This document shows positions 1 to 6,915 of a stretch of 33,184 nt of DNA, one piece after another. Location of the stretch: assembly GCA_011390615.1 (NCBI GenBank), contig JAABSB010000021.1, forward strand, positions 1 through 33,184, in the 5' to 3' direction. The notes under the pieces were generated by a model. That model saw only the letters and a program-made list of their open reading frames with translations. It made no database searches and was not told the origin of the DNA. The position numbers and the translations under genes were made by a program. Position 1 is the stretch's first letter, and every line of letters starts with the position of its first letter. Source of the stretch: Desulfotignum sp. Lineage in GTDB: Bacteria > Desulfobacterota > Desulfobacteria > Desulfobacterales > Desulfobacteraceae.

Positions 1-813
1 CAGGGCATCATGTTCCCCCAAAAAAAGGGCGTTGTAATTCACCAGGTCTTTGCCGTACAGGTGTGCCAGGGCCCGTATCTGTCTCTGGATATCCTCCGGA
101 GAGCGGGGGGTGAACGGTTTTTTGTTTTTCACCTTGCAGAACCGGCATTTGTACAGGCATCCGTCGGCAATGGTCAACGGGATCACATTGTAGTCCGAAT
201 GCCTGGCATCCGGCGGCAGCACCGTGGTTCTGGCGCCGCAGATTTCAAACAGGGTTTGGGCTTTATTCTCCAGATCTGCTTTTGTGATGCGCTTCACCCG
301 CCCGAGCCATTCAGCGACCCGTGCGGGCATGTCATGCCGGCCGTCCGGCACGGCCGCCAGCAGTTCGGGCCAGTTTTGACAGATTTTTGCGACTTCCGGT
401 TCTTCAAAGGGCCGGCCTCCCAGCAGCGAATTGGTGGGGTAGGTGAAATTGGGCAGGTAATACTCACCAATGGCTTCAAACACCCCGGCATATCCGCCGC
501 TGGAATAGTAGATCCAGTCATTGCCCAAGGTCCGCTTGAGCCATTCCGAGGGATGAAGCCAGTGCCGGGTTTTGGATCTGGCGTTCCGGATTTCATGGTT
601 CAGGTTGAATTCCAGTATCATCTCCCGGGTTTCCAGGCGGGAAAAAATGCCGTATTTCACCGGATAGCTGACCTTGACATACTCTTTGTTTTCCCGGACA
701 TTCAGGAAGATGGAAAGGTCTTCTGATTCAAAGGCTGTTTCCGGATGTGTTATCATAAAAGGATCGTTTAACTGAAGCAAAAGCAACGCTGCCCTGTTTT
801 GTGATTTATCCAT
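1..813 (-). CDS. Radical SAM protein, partial (3' end cut by window edge)
   Basis: An open minus-strand frame runs from ATG at 813 to the left edge without a stop, giving 271 residues. Residues 219-226 (DGCLYKCRFC) contain a CX3CX2C motif (Cys219, Cys223, Cys226), the [4Fe-4S]/S-adenosylmethionine signature of radical SAM enzymes. It is followed by a basic stretch and by NYNALFLGEHDAL near the edge. The cluster is preceded by about 210 residues I do not recognise, so this is not a minimal radical SAM enzyme. The start is supported by a purine-rich GAAGGCGG a few bases upstream. It is divergent from the QTMAN-like gene at 1002, with a 188-bp shared upstream region. The substrate cannot be told because most of the catalytic barrel lies outside the window. 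Seen: cysteine motif and open frame. Inferred: family membership. Confidence 0.85.
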   Translation of the reverse strand, partial: MDKSQNRAALLLLQLNDPFMITHPETAFESEDLSIFLNVRENKEYVKVSYPVKYGIFSRLETREMILEFNLNHEIRNARSKTRHWLHPSEWLKRTLGNDWIYYSSGGYAGVFEAIGEYYLPNFTYPTNSLLGGRPFEEPEVAKICQNWPELLAAVPDGRHDMPARVAEWLGRVKRITKADLENKAQTLFEICGARTTVLPPDARHSDYNVIPLTIADGCLYKCRFCKVKNKKPFTPRSPEDIQRQIRALAHLYGKDLVNYNALFLGEHDAL

Positions 814-1001
814 GGGTGCCGCCTTCAAGACCGGGCATCCCGCAAAAACCAAATATTCATACTATAATTTTCTTTTGTTCCATGGCAATGGTTTTTTCGA
901 TTGATTGCCCCCATGATCCAAATGCAGGTGTTGACCCGTCTCCATGAAACAGGTAATACAGGGCCTGAATAAAAAAAAAGCAGACACAAAGGCGGATAAC
1001 A

Positions 1002-2126
1002 ATGAAAGTGCTGTTTCTGGAACCCTTTTTCGGCGGATCCCATCAGGATTTTGCCACAGGTTTTGCCGCACATTCCCGGCATGATGTGACACTGGCGACC
1101 CTGCCGCCCAGTTTCTGGAAATGGCGCATGCGGGGAGCGGCCCTGGCGTTTTTGCAGAAGATAAAAGATATTGCCTCTTATGATCTTGTGTTTGCCACTG
1201 ACATGATGAATGTTGCAGATTTTCTGGCACTGGCAGGCCCGGACCGCCCCCCCCTGGTATTGTATTTCCATGAAAACCAGCTGTCCTATCCCGTGTCACC
1301 CAGGGATAGAAAGACAGCACCGGATGTGGATCTGGGTTTTATCAATATCACCTCTGCCCTGGCTGCTGACCAGGTGTTGTTCAACTCTGCTTTTCATTTG
1401 CACGCATTTGTAAAAGAGGCCCGGAAACTGATAAAGCAGATGCCGGCACCCCGTCCGTCACAAATGGTCAACCGTATTTTAGAAAAAACCCGGGTAATTT
1501 ATCCGGGATGTCGGTTTCCGGCAGAAGCGGTTTCTGTGATGCGGGATCCGTCAGATCCGCCATTGATTATATGGAACCACCGGTGGGAGTATGACAAGCA
1601 GCCAGAGGTTTTTTTCCGGGTGCTTGGCAGACTCAGGGACAAAGGGGTGCCGTTTTCTCTGGCTGTGATGGGAGAGCAGTATGACATGTATCCTGCGGTT
1701 TTTGACAGGGCGAAACAAACCTTTGGAGACCAGATAAAAGTATTCGGGTATGTGCCGTCCCGGACTGTGTATCACACCTGGCTGGCCCGGGGCAGTGTGG
1801 TGGTTTCCACAGCCATCCAGGAAAATTTCGGCATCTCCGTGGTGGAGGCGGTGCGGTTCGGCTGCTTTCCTTTGCTGCCCCAAAGGCTGTCCTATCCCGA
1901 GATCATGCCGGAAAAATTTCACCCTGACATTCTGTACCGGTCTGAAACCCAGCTTTTTGAAAAACTGGCATACCATCTTTTACACCCTGAAGCCAATCAG
2001 TCTCTGCAAAAAAGGTTGTGTGATCATGTGCAGCAGTTTTCCTGGGAAATCCTGGGGCCGCAATACGACAATCTGCTGGAAAATTGTCAAAAAAAAGGGA
2101 TCAATCCTGCAGGCAGCTGCATGTAA
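1002..2126 (+). CDS. tRNA-queuosine alpha-mannosyltransferase-like glycosyltransferase (GTDC1/QTMAN, DUF3524 family)
   Basis: 374 residues, matching the GTDC1/QTMAN family, whose animal member mannosylates queuosine at position 34 of tRNA-Asp. The N-terminal half (about 1-170) carries the family hallmarks: LEPFFGGSHQDF at 6-17 and YFHENQLSYP at 88-97. The C-terminal half is a GT-B nucleotide-sugar-binding domain with IIWNHRWEYDK around 189-199 and the retaining EX7E-type motif QENFGISVVEA at 273-283. An AAGGCGG Shine-Dalgarno lies just ahead of the ATG. No signal peptide or membrane segment is seen, so it should be cytoplasmic. Family membership is firm; whether a bacterial member uses queuosine-tRNA and mannose is inference, and another glycosyl transfer to tRNA is possible. 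It stands alone on this strand, divergent from the radical SAM gene. Confidence 0.83.
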   Translation: MKVLFLEPFFGGSHQDFATGFAAHSRHDVTLATLPPSFWKWRMRGAALAFLQKIKDIASYDLVFATDMMNVADFLALAGPDRPPLVLYFHENQLSYPVSPRDRKTAPDVDLGFINITSALAADQVLFNSAFHLHAFVKEARKLIKQMPAPRPSQMVNRILEKTRVIYPGCRFPAEAVSVMRDPSDPPLIIWNHRWEYDKQPEVFFRVLGRLRDKGVPFSLAVMGEQYDMYPAVFDRAKQTFGDQIKVFGYVPSRTVYHTWLARGSVVVSTAIQENFGISVVEAVRFGCFPLLPQRLSYPEIMPEKFHPDILYRSETQLFEKLAYHLLHPEANQSLQKRLCDHVQQFSWEILGPQYDNLLENCQKKGINPAGSCM

Positions 2127-2515
2127 ATGGTGCCATCCATATGCCAGGGTGACCCGCTCTTTGTAAAGCCCTGCATCCGGCCCGGGATATCCGGGGGGGG
2201 ACAATTGCGGTGCAGAATCCCGGAGAGAGGGTGTGCAACATGCCGGATCTGGCGGCAACTGCCGTGGAAACGATCATTGCTTCACTTGATAAACCCGCGT
2301 GTTTACTGTATAGAGAAATCATGATGCTTGATCCTGATTTTTTTTATATGAAAGGGCGATTTTTTTGCCGGTTCTTTCATGATTTGTTGTGTCCGCCCGG
2401 GCTTGGCCGTTATTGACTAAACAGCCACCGGCTTCAAACCGGTGGCTTTAGACCATGGGCCTGAAAAACGGCTAAAGCCTGCACAGTAACAAAAAAAAGC
2501 AAGAACAAAGGTGCC
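2127..2515. other. Intergenic region with a palindrome and no convincing gene
   Basis: 389 bp between two plus-strand genes. A 58-codon open frame starting near 2240 behind a GAGAGAGGG motif was considered, but it is rich in T-run-encoded Phe and matches nothing I know. T-runs at 2339-2345 and 2361-2367 lie in the middle. The clearest element is the palindrome at 2423-2447, listed separately. Confidence 0.5.
2423..2447. repeat. 9-bp palindrome with 7-nt loop
   Basis: AGCCACCGG and CCGGTGGCT form a perfect 9-bp stem around the loop CTTCAAA. The 3' flank (TTAGACC) is not a T-tract, so it is a poor intrinsic terminator. GGCTAAAGCC 25 bases downstream partly repeats the right flank GGCTTTAG in inverse. 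This resembles REP-like or IS200/IS605-end hairpins, but no transposase lies nearby. Confidence 0.55.
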
Positions 2516-3760
2516 ATGAACCGATCGTTACTTTTTCTGACCTGTATCTTCACTGTTTTTACTATCTGGTTTGCTGCGGCCGGTGCAGCAGCCCTCACCC
2601 CTGAAGAGGTGCTGGTTGTGGCAAACAGGAATGCCGCAAAAAGCAACGGCCTGGCAGTGTATTACATGACAAAGCGCAAGATCCCGGAAGAAAACCTGGT
2701 ATTGTTGTTTGTCACCGACAAAGAGCAGTGTTCCAGGGAAACCTATGAAAAAAAAGTTGTCCCGCCTGTTTTGCGGGCACTGGATGCCAATCCCGATATC
2801 AGGGCAATTGTCACCATGTACGGGGTACCATTGAAAATTACCTCTCCCGGGCATACAAGTGAAGAAAAATCAGATTTGGACCGCCTGGCATCTGAAAAAG
2901 CACACCTGGAAGAACTGTTGTCTGAAGATGGCGCTGATGCCGGAGACGAAGAAATTATCAGGCAAAGAAAACAAAAACTGACCAGACTGAAAAAGACCAT
3001 CTCCTCCCGTGTCCGCCGGCTGGATAAAACAGCGTCATTTGATTCAGAATTGATGCTGGTGAAAGCTAAAGAATACCCGCTCAATTTCTGGGTGCCCAAT
3101 CCATATTATCTGGGATTTGCAAACCGTAAGCCAGGCGTGAAAAAATCTGAGGTTATCATGGTCAGCCGTCTGGACGGGGCGGATGACACAATTGTCAGGC
3201 GCATCATTGACGACAGCATACAAGCTGAGACAGAAGGCCTGAGAGGGTCTGCATACTTTGATGCACGGTGGCAGTATCCCGGAGACAAAGAGATGGGCGG
3301 CTATGGTCTGTATGACCGTTCCATTCACAGGGCATCACAAAAGGTGGCAGATAAAACACCGATGGGTGTGGTTCTCAATGATACCAGTGCATTGTTCCAG
3401 AAAGGAGAAAGCCCTGATACTGCTCTTTACTGCGGGTGGTACAGCCTGGCAAAATATGTTGATGCCTTTGTGTGGCAGAGAGGGTCTGTGGGGTATCACA
3501 TAGCCAGTTCGGAATGCGCCACCCTGAAAAATCAGAACAGCCAGGTCTGGTGCAAGAAAATGCTGGACAACGGTGCTGCTGCGACCATTGGACCGGTGGG
3601 AGAGCCGTATGTCCAGGCCTTTCCCTTACCGGAAATTTTTTTTGATTTCCTGGTGGAAGGGTATTTAACCCTGGCAGAATCCTATCTGGTGAGCCTGCCC
3701 TATCTTTCCTGGAAAATGGTTCTGGTGGGAGACCCCCTCTACCGCGTGAATATAAAATAG
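2516..3760 (+). CDS. Exported TIGR03790-family protein with C25/caspase-like C-terminus
   Basis: 414 residues beginning with a Sec signal peptide (hydrophobic LLFLTCIFTVFTIWFAAAG, probable cleavage near AAA-LT at residue 26). The mature start LTPEEVLVVANRNAAKSNGLAVYYMTKRKIPEENLV and the body (RAIVTMYGVPLKI, then GYHIASSEC at 326-334 and LVGDPLYR near the C-terminus) match the TIGR03790 family. The GDPLY ending and the His/Cys pair (His328, Cys334) recall gingipain-type caspase-fold peptidases; catalysis is inference. Residues about 118-165 form a charged, probably helical insertion (EEKSDLDRLASEKAHLEELL onwards). The likely location is the periplasm or cell surface. The patatin gene follows 16 bp later, so the two are probably co-transcribed. 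The substrate is unknown. Confidence 0.75.
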   Translation: MNRSLLFLTCIFTVFTIWFAAAGAAALTPEEVLVVANRNAAKSNGLAVYYMTKRKIPEENLVLLFVTDKEQCSRETYEKKVVPPVLRALDANPDIRAIVTMYGVPLKITSPGHTSEEKSDLDRLASEKAHLEELLSEDGADAGDEEIIRQRKQKLTRLKKTISSRVRRLDKTASFDSELMLVKAKEYPLNFWVPNPYYLGFANRKPGVKKSEVIMVSRLDGADDTIVRRIIDDSIQAETEGLRGSAYFDARWQYPGDKEMGGYGLYDRSIHRASQKVADKTPMGVVLNDTSALFQKGESPDTALYCGWYSLAKYVDAFVWQRGSVGYHIASSECATLKNQNSQVWCKKMLDNGAAATIGPVGEPYVQAFPLPEIFFDFLVEGYLTLAESYLVSLPYLSWKMVLVGDPLYRVNIK

Positions 3761-3776
3761 GATGAATATAAAATAG
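3747..3776 (+). repeat. 14-bp tandem duplication at a gene junction
   Basis: TGAATATAAAATAG occurs at 3747-3760, where it includes the stop codon of the TIGR03790 gene, and again at 3763-3776, directly before the ATG at 3777. The period is 16 bp. Without the second copy, stop and start would touch as TAGATG, so the duplication appears to have separated two formerly abutting genes. Confidence 0.8.
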
Positions 3777-5741
3777 ATGGATACTTCTGGCCTGCATACG
3801 GATCTGGCACATTTTTTGATTAAAACGCCCCTGTTTTCTTCCATCCCGGATGAACAGATCCGAAAGATTGCCCGGTGTTTTCTGGTAGTTGATTATCAGA
3901 AAGACACGGTTGTTTTTCTGCAGGAAGATCCAAGTGACAGCATGTATGTGATTTATTCAGGTGCTGTGTTGATTTATGCCACACAGCCGGAAAAAAATGA
4001 AACCCCGTCTCTGGAGATTGAACTTGGCCGGGGTGATTTTTTCGGTGAAATGGCGCTGCTGTCTGACCTTCCACGGACCGCCAGTGCACGGGTCACCCTG
4101 GATGCCAGGCTGTTTCGTCTAAAGAAACAGGACTTTTATGACCTCTTGCACCACAACCGGCATATCGGGCTGTTTTTAAGCCGCCTGTATGCCCGGCGCC
4201 TTTCCTTTGGAACGGCTGGCTCGTCCATGAAACCCGCCCCGGTTTTTTACACTGTCAGCGCAACTGATCCGGCGCTTGGTTTGTCCCATTTTTTGTATTC
4301 CATGTCCTATCATATTGCAACGGAATCAGACAAAAAAGTGCTGGTGATCGAACCTTATCTGGAACTTGAAAACAGCATGAAAAAATTCGGGCTGCATCCC
4401 ATTTCCTGCCCGGATGCAGACCTGTATTCCCTTTTGCCTGCATATCTTTTCACCCCGAATGATATCAACTGGTTCTGTCATCCATCCGGGTTTTACGTGC
4501 TGCAGGTCAACAAAGGGTTCAATCCCTGCCTGGTGGATGTTCTGGCCAGGCTAATGGAAAATTTCAAAAGCCGCTATGACCTGGTTATTTTCGGTCTCGG
4601 GCACCATTTCGGCCCCTTTGCCCGGCAGGCAGTGCGGCTTTGCGACAAAAATCTGCTGATTATCAACAACACACAGGCCGCCCTGCCCGGGGTAAAAGAA
4701 AAATTGGCAACGCTGGAAAATATTGCCGGGACCGGTCTGGATCGGGTCAGAGTAGGGGTAAGCCACCTGTGCGGAACCATTGGTATCCCCAGAGAGACAT
4801 TGAAAAAAATACTGCACCTTTCCGAGACGCCCCAGATATGGGTGGAAAAATCCGATAAAGCTGTAAACGATGAGATTGATACGGAAAAACGGTTTCCTGT
4901 GAAAGGGGCCAGGGCCATTGCACGGGAACTTGCCGGTGTCAGAATCGGACTGGCACTCGGTGCAGGCGCTGCCAGGGGGTGGGCCCATATCGGTGTGATC
5001 AAGGTGCTTGCCCGGGAAAATATCCACATCGACATGATTGCCGGCACCAGCATGGGGGCACTGGTCGGGGCTATCTTTGCTGCCAAAGGGTCTGCGGATC
5101 ACCTGATAAAAACCACCATTGACCGGTTTGAAAGGCGGTCCCAGGTGCGCAGAAAAATTTTTGATTATACCCTTCCCCTGCATGGTTTTTTAAAGGGGAA
5201 AAAAGCCATGAACTTAGTGGCAGATGCCATTGGCCATGCGGATTTCATGGATCTTGCGATACCTGCCTATGTGGTCGGGGTTGACATTTTAAAGGGCGAA
5301 GAGGTGCTGTTTGAAACCGGGGATGTTGCAAAGGCGGTCAGGGCCAGTCTTTCTGTGCCGGCTCTGTTTGTTCCCATCCGGTACAATGGCCGGTGGATGG
5401 TTGATGGCGGCCTGCTCAATCCGGTCCCCGTGAACATACTGGAGCAAAAGGGGGCGGACAAGATAATTGCCGTGTGTGTGGAAAGCCCGCATCCAGAAGC
5501 AAAACTGACAGACCGGTCTCCGGGTATCAAGCAGGTGATTGCCAGAACCATCAGTATTGTGCACGGCAGGGCCACCAGCGGATTTGTTCAGCACGCAGAT
5601 GTTGTGGTCTATCCGGATGTCCAGGGCTTTGCCTGGGACGATTTTCACCGGGGCAGGGTTTTGATGCAAAGGGGCGAGGATGCCTGTACAGACAAGATAG
5701 AAGAGATCAGGGCATTGGTCAGGCAGCCTGCCAGAAGATGA
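3777..5741 (+). CDS. Patatin-like phospholipase with cyclic-nucleotide-binding and P-loop-like domains
   Basis: 654 residues. About 16-125 is a cyclic-nucleotide-binding domain with a phosphate-binding cassette at 88-106 (FFGEMALLSDLPRTASARV). About 155-350 looks like a MinD/CpsD-type (SIMIBI) fold: hydrophobic strand, KKVLVIEPYLELENS, YDLVIFGLG at 267-274, LLIINNTQAALPGV. The Walker A lysine is lost (SATDPALGLS), so ATPase activity is doubtful. About 388-600 is the patatin lipase domain: oxyanion motif GAGAARG (395-401), nucleophile elbow GTSMG (Ser425), and catalytic Asp543 in DGG. This places it in the NTE/RssA-like lipase group, expected to hydrolyse phospholipids or lysophospholipids at the inner membrane under ligand control. 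The ATG at 3777 has no good Shine-Dalgarno, suggesting translational coupling to the upstream gene. No TM segment is obvious. Confidence 0.88.
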   Translation: MDTSGLHTDLAHFLIKTPLFSSIPDEQIRKIARCFLVVDYQKDTVVFLQEDPSDSMYVIYSGAVLIYATQPEKNETPSLEIELGRGDFFGEMALLSDLPRTASARVTLDARLFRLKKQDFYDLLHHNRHIGLFLSRLYARRLSFGTAGSSMKPAPVFYTVSATDPALGLSHFLYSMSYHIATESDKKVLVIEPYLELENSMKKFGLHPISCPDADLYSLLPAYLFTPNDINWFCHPSGFYVLQVNKGFNPCLVDVLARLMENFKSRYDLVIFGLGHHFGPFARQAVRLCDKNLLIINNTQAALPGVKEKLATLENIAGTGLDRVRVGVSHLCGTIGIPRETLKKILHLSETPQIWVEKSDKAVNDEIDTEKRFPVKGARAIARELAGVRIGLALGAGAARGWAHIGVIKVLARENIHIDMIAGTSMGALVGAIFAAKGSADHLIKTTIDRFERRSQVRRKIFDYTLPLHGFLKGKKAMNLVADAIGHADFMDLAIPAYVVGVDILKGEEVLFETGDVAKAVRASLSVPALFVPIRYNGRWMVDGGLLNPVPVNILEQKGADKIIAVCVESPHPEAKLTDRSPGIKQVIARTISIVHGRATSGFVQHADVVVYPDVQGFAWDDFHRGRVLMQRGEDACTDKIEEIRALVRQPARR

Positions 5742-5754
5742 AACCGGATCTGGA

Positions 5755-6912
5755 TCACAGATTGTTCAAAAAAGACAGGTCCTTTGCCTGGGTGTGTTTG
5801 GTGCCTATGGAAAGCACCTCCACGCGGGTGTCAGGCATCAGGCGGTAATAGAGCCGTCCTTTGTAGGAAAAGATAACCTCGAATACGGTTTCGCGGTTTT
5901 TTTTTCCGAACACCTTGCGCTTGACCGGCACCAGGCCAGGATCCTGGTTGAGCTGGTGGATGACCTCCTCGGCTTTCAACTGCAGTTCAGCAGTCAGTCC
6001 GGCGAATCCGGCCACAGCTTTCGGGTGAATTGCCGTCTGTTTATACAGGGTGGAGAAACGCTTTTGAAAAATATCTTCTTCCTTGATTTTTTCTTTGCGG
6101 ATTTTGCGTTTGCCGGTTTCAAACTGCTGGATTTTGTCGCTTAATTCAGCAATGACCTGCCTTTGGTGCTGCTGGTGGGCCAGGTTCGCCTCAAGTTTTT
6201 CTTCCAGATTGATGATCTCCTGGATCATCTCCTCTTCATTTACGGTTGCCCGTTTTTTTTCTCCTTCAAAATGCTGTTTCACCTGGCCAAGTTCTGTGGA
6301 CAATGTCTTTTGTTCCTGATTAAGGGACACAAGTTCTTTTTGGTACGCTTTTTCAAGGTCCTGCAGGTGTGCTATCTCCTGCTCCTGTTTCAAGGTATCG
6401 GTTTGGGATTTTTTTGCACCGATGCGGTAAAACCACAAAAAAGTACCAAGGGCGGCGAGGATATACAGGCCCAGAATCAGACCGCTGAGAAGACGGGCAT
6501 GTGCAATTGACAGGTCAAATTCCAGAACCAGTCCCTGATTCAGCAGGTCGTAGTTCCTTGCAGCTGTTTCAATGGGAGAAATTTGTTGCAGTGGTGCATC
6601 TTTGTCATCCAGATCAAACGCTCTTGGGTACAGCATGGTTCCCTGCCGGGTTGTGACAGAGATCTTTGTCCGTATCCCCCAGGTCTGCAGGTTTTTTTTT
6701 TGCAGGAATGTATTGATATTCCGGGTGACAGCCTGTTCAATTTCCAGGGTGCCATCCAGCAAAGGGGCGCTGTCACCGATGTAGATTTCTTCCAGCGCAT
6801 TTTCAAAGGATGTCTCCAGATGCTTTTCCAGCACCTGGATGGTGAGGATATACAAAACAGGGGGGAGCAGAATGCAGAGTATCAAAATTTTAAATGGAAA
6901 ATATTTTATCAT
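5755..6912 (-). CDS. Two-TM coiled-coil membrane protein with RelE-fold-like C-terminus
   Basis: 385 residues of no family I can name. TM1 is at about 7-27 and TM2 at about 141-162, enclosing an extracytoplasmic domain of about 110 residues, an arrangement like membrane sensors. From about 168 to 290 the sequence is a long charged coiled coil (Glu, Gln, Lys, Leu rich). The last 95 residues (LKAEEVIHQLNQDPGLVPVK, then FEVIFSYKGRLYYRLMPDTR and VEVLSIGTKH) follow the helix-then-beta pattern of RelE/ParE proteins. This is a by-eye fold guess; toxin activity is not claimed. The gene starts 3 nt after the stop of the DUF1302 gene, so it is the last gene of that operon. It converges on the patatin gene, with 13 bp between the stops and no obvious terminator. 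Confidence 0.7.
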   Translation of the reverse strand: MIKYFPFKILILCILLPPVLYILTIQVLEKHLETSFENALEEIYIGDSAPLLDGTLEIEQAVTRNINTFLQKKNLQTWGIRTKISVTTRQGTMLYPRAFDLDDKDAPLQQISPIETAARNYDLLNQGLVLEFDLSIAHARLLSGLILGLYILAALGTFLWFYRIGAKKSQTDTLKQEQEIAHLQDLEKAYQKELVSLNQEQKTLSTELGQVKQHFEGEKKRATVNEEEMIQEIINLEEKLEANLAHQQHQRQVIAELSDKIQQFETGKRKIRKEKIKEEDIFQKRFSTLYKQTAIHPKAVAGFAGLTAELQLKAEEVIHQLNQDPGLVPVKRKVFGKKNRETVFEVIFSYKGRLYYRLMPDTRVEVLSIGTKHTQAKDLSFLNNL

Positions 6913-6915
6913 TGG

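Noticed and set aside
294-596. 100-codon minus-strand frame with an ATG
   Set aside because: It lies in another frame under the radical SAM gene, which has the cysteine motif and runs through to the edge.
862-1320. Minus-strand open frames across the QTMAN-like gene start
   Set aside because: Pro/His/Cys-rich translations with no family pattern, antisense to a recognised gene.
2240-2416. Possible 58-aa gene in the 2127-2515 spacer
   Set aside because: Has a weak purine-rich site, but composition is driven by T-runs and nothing is recognised; not supportable.
4551-5183. 210-codon minus-strand frame inside the patatin gene
   Set aside because: Antisense shadow of a gene with intact catalytic motifs.
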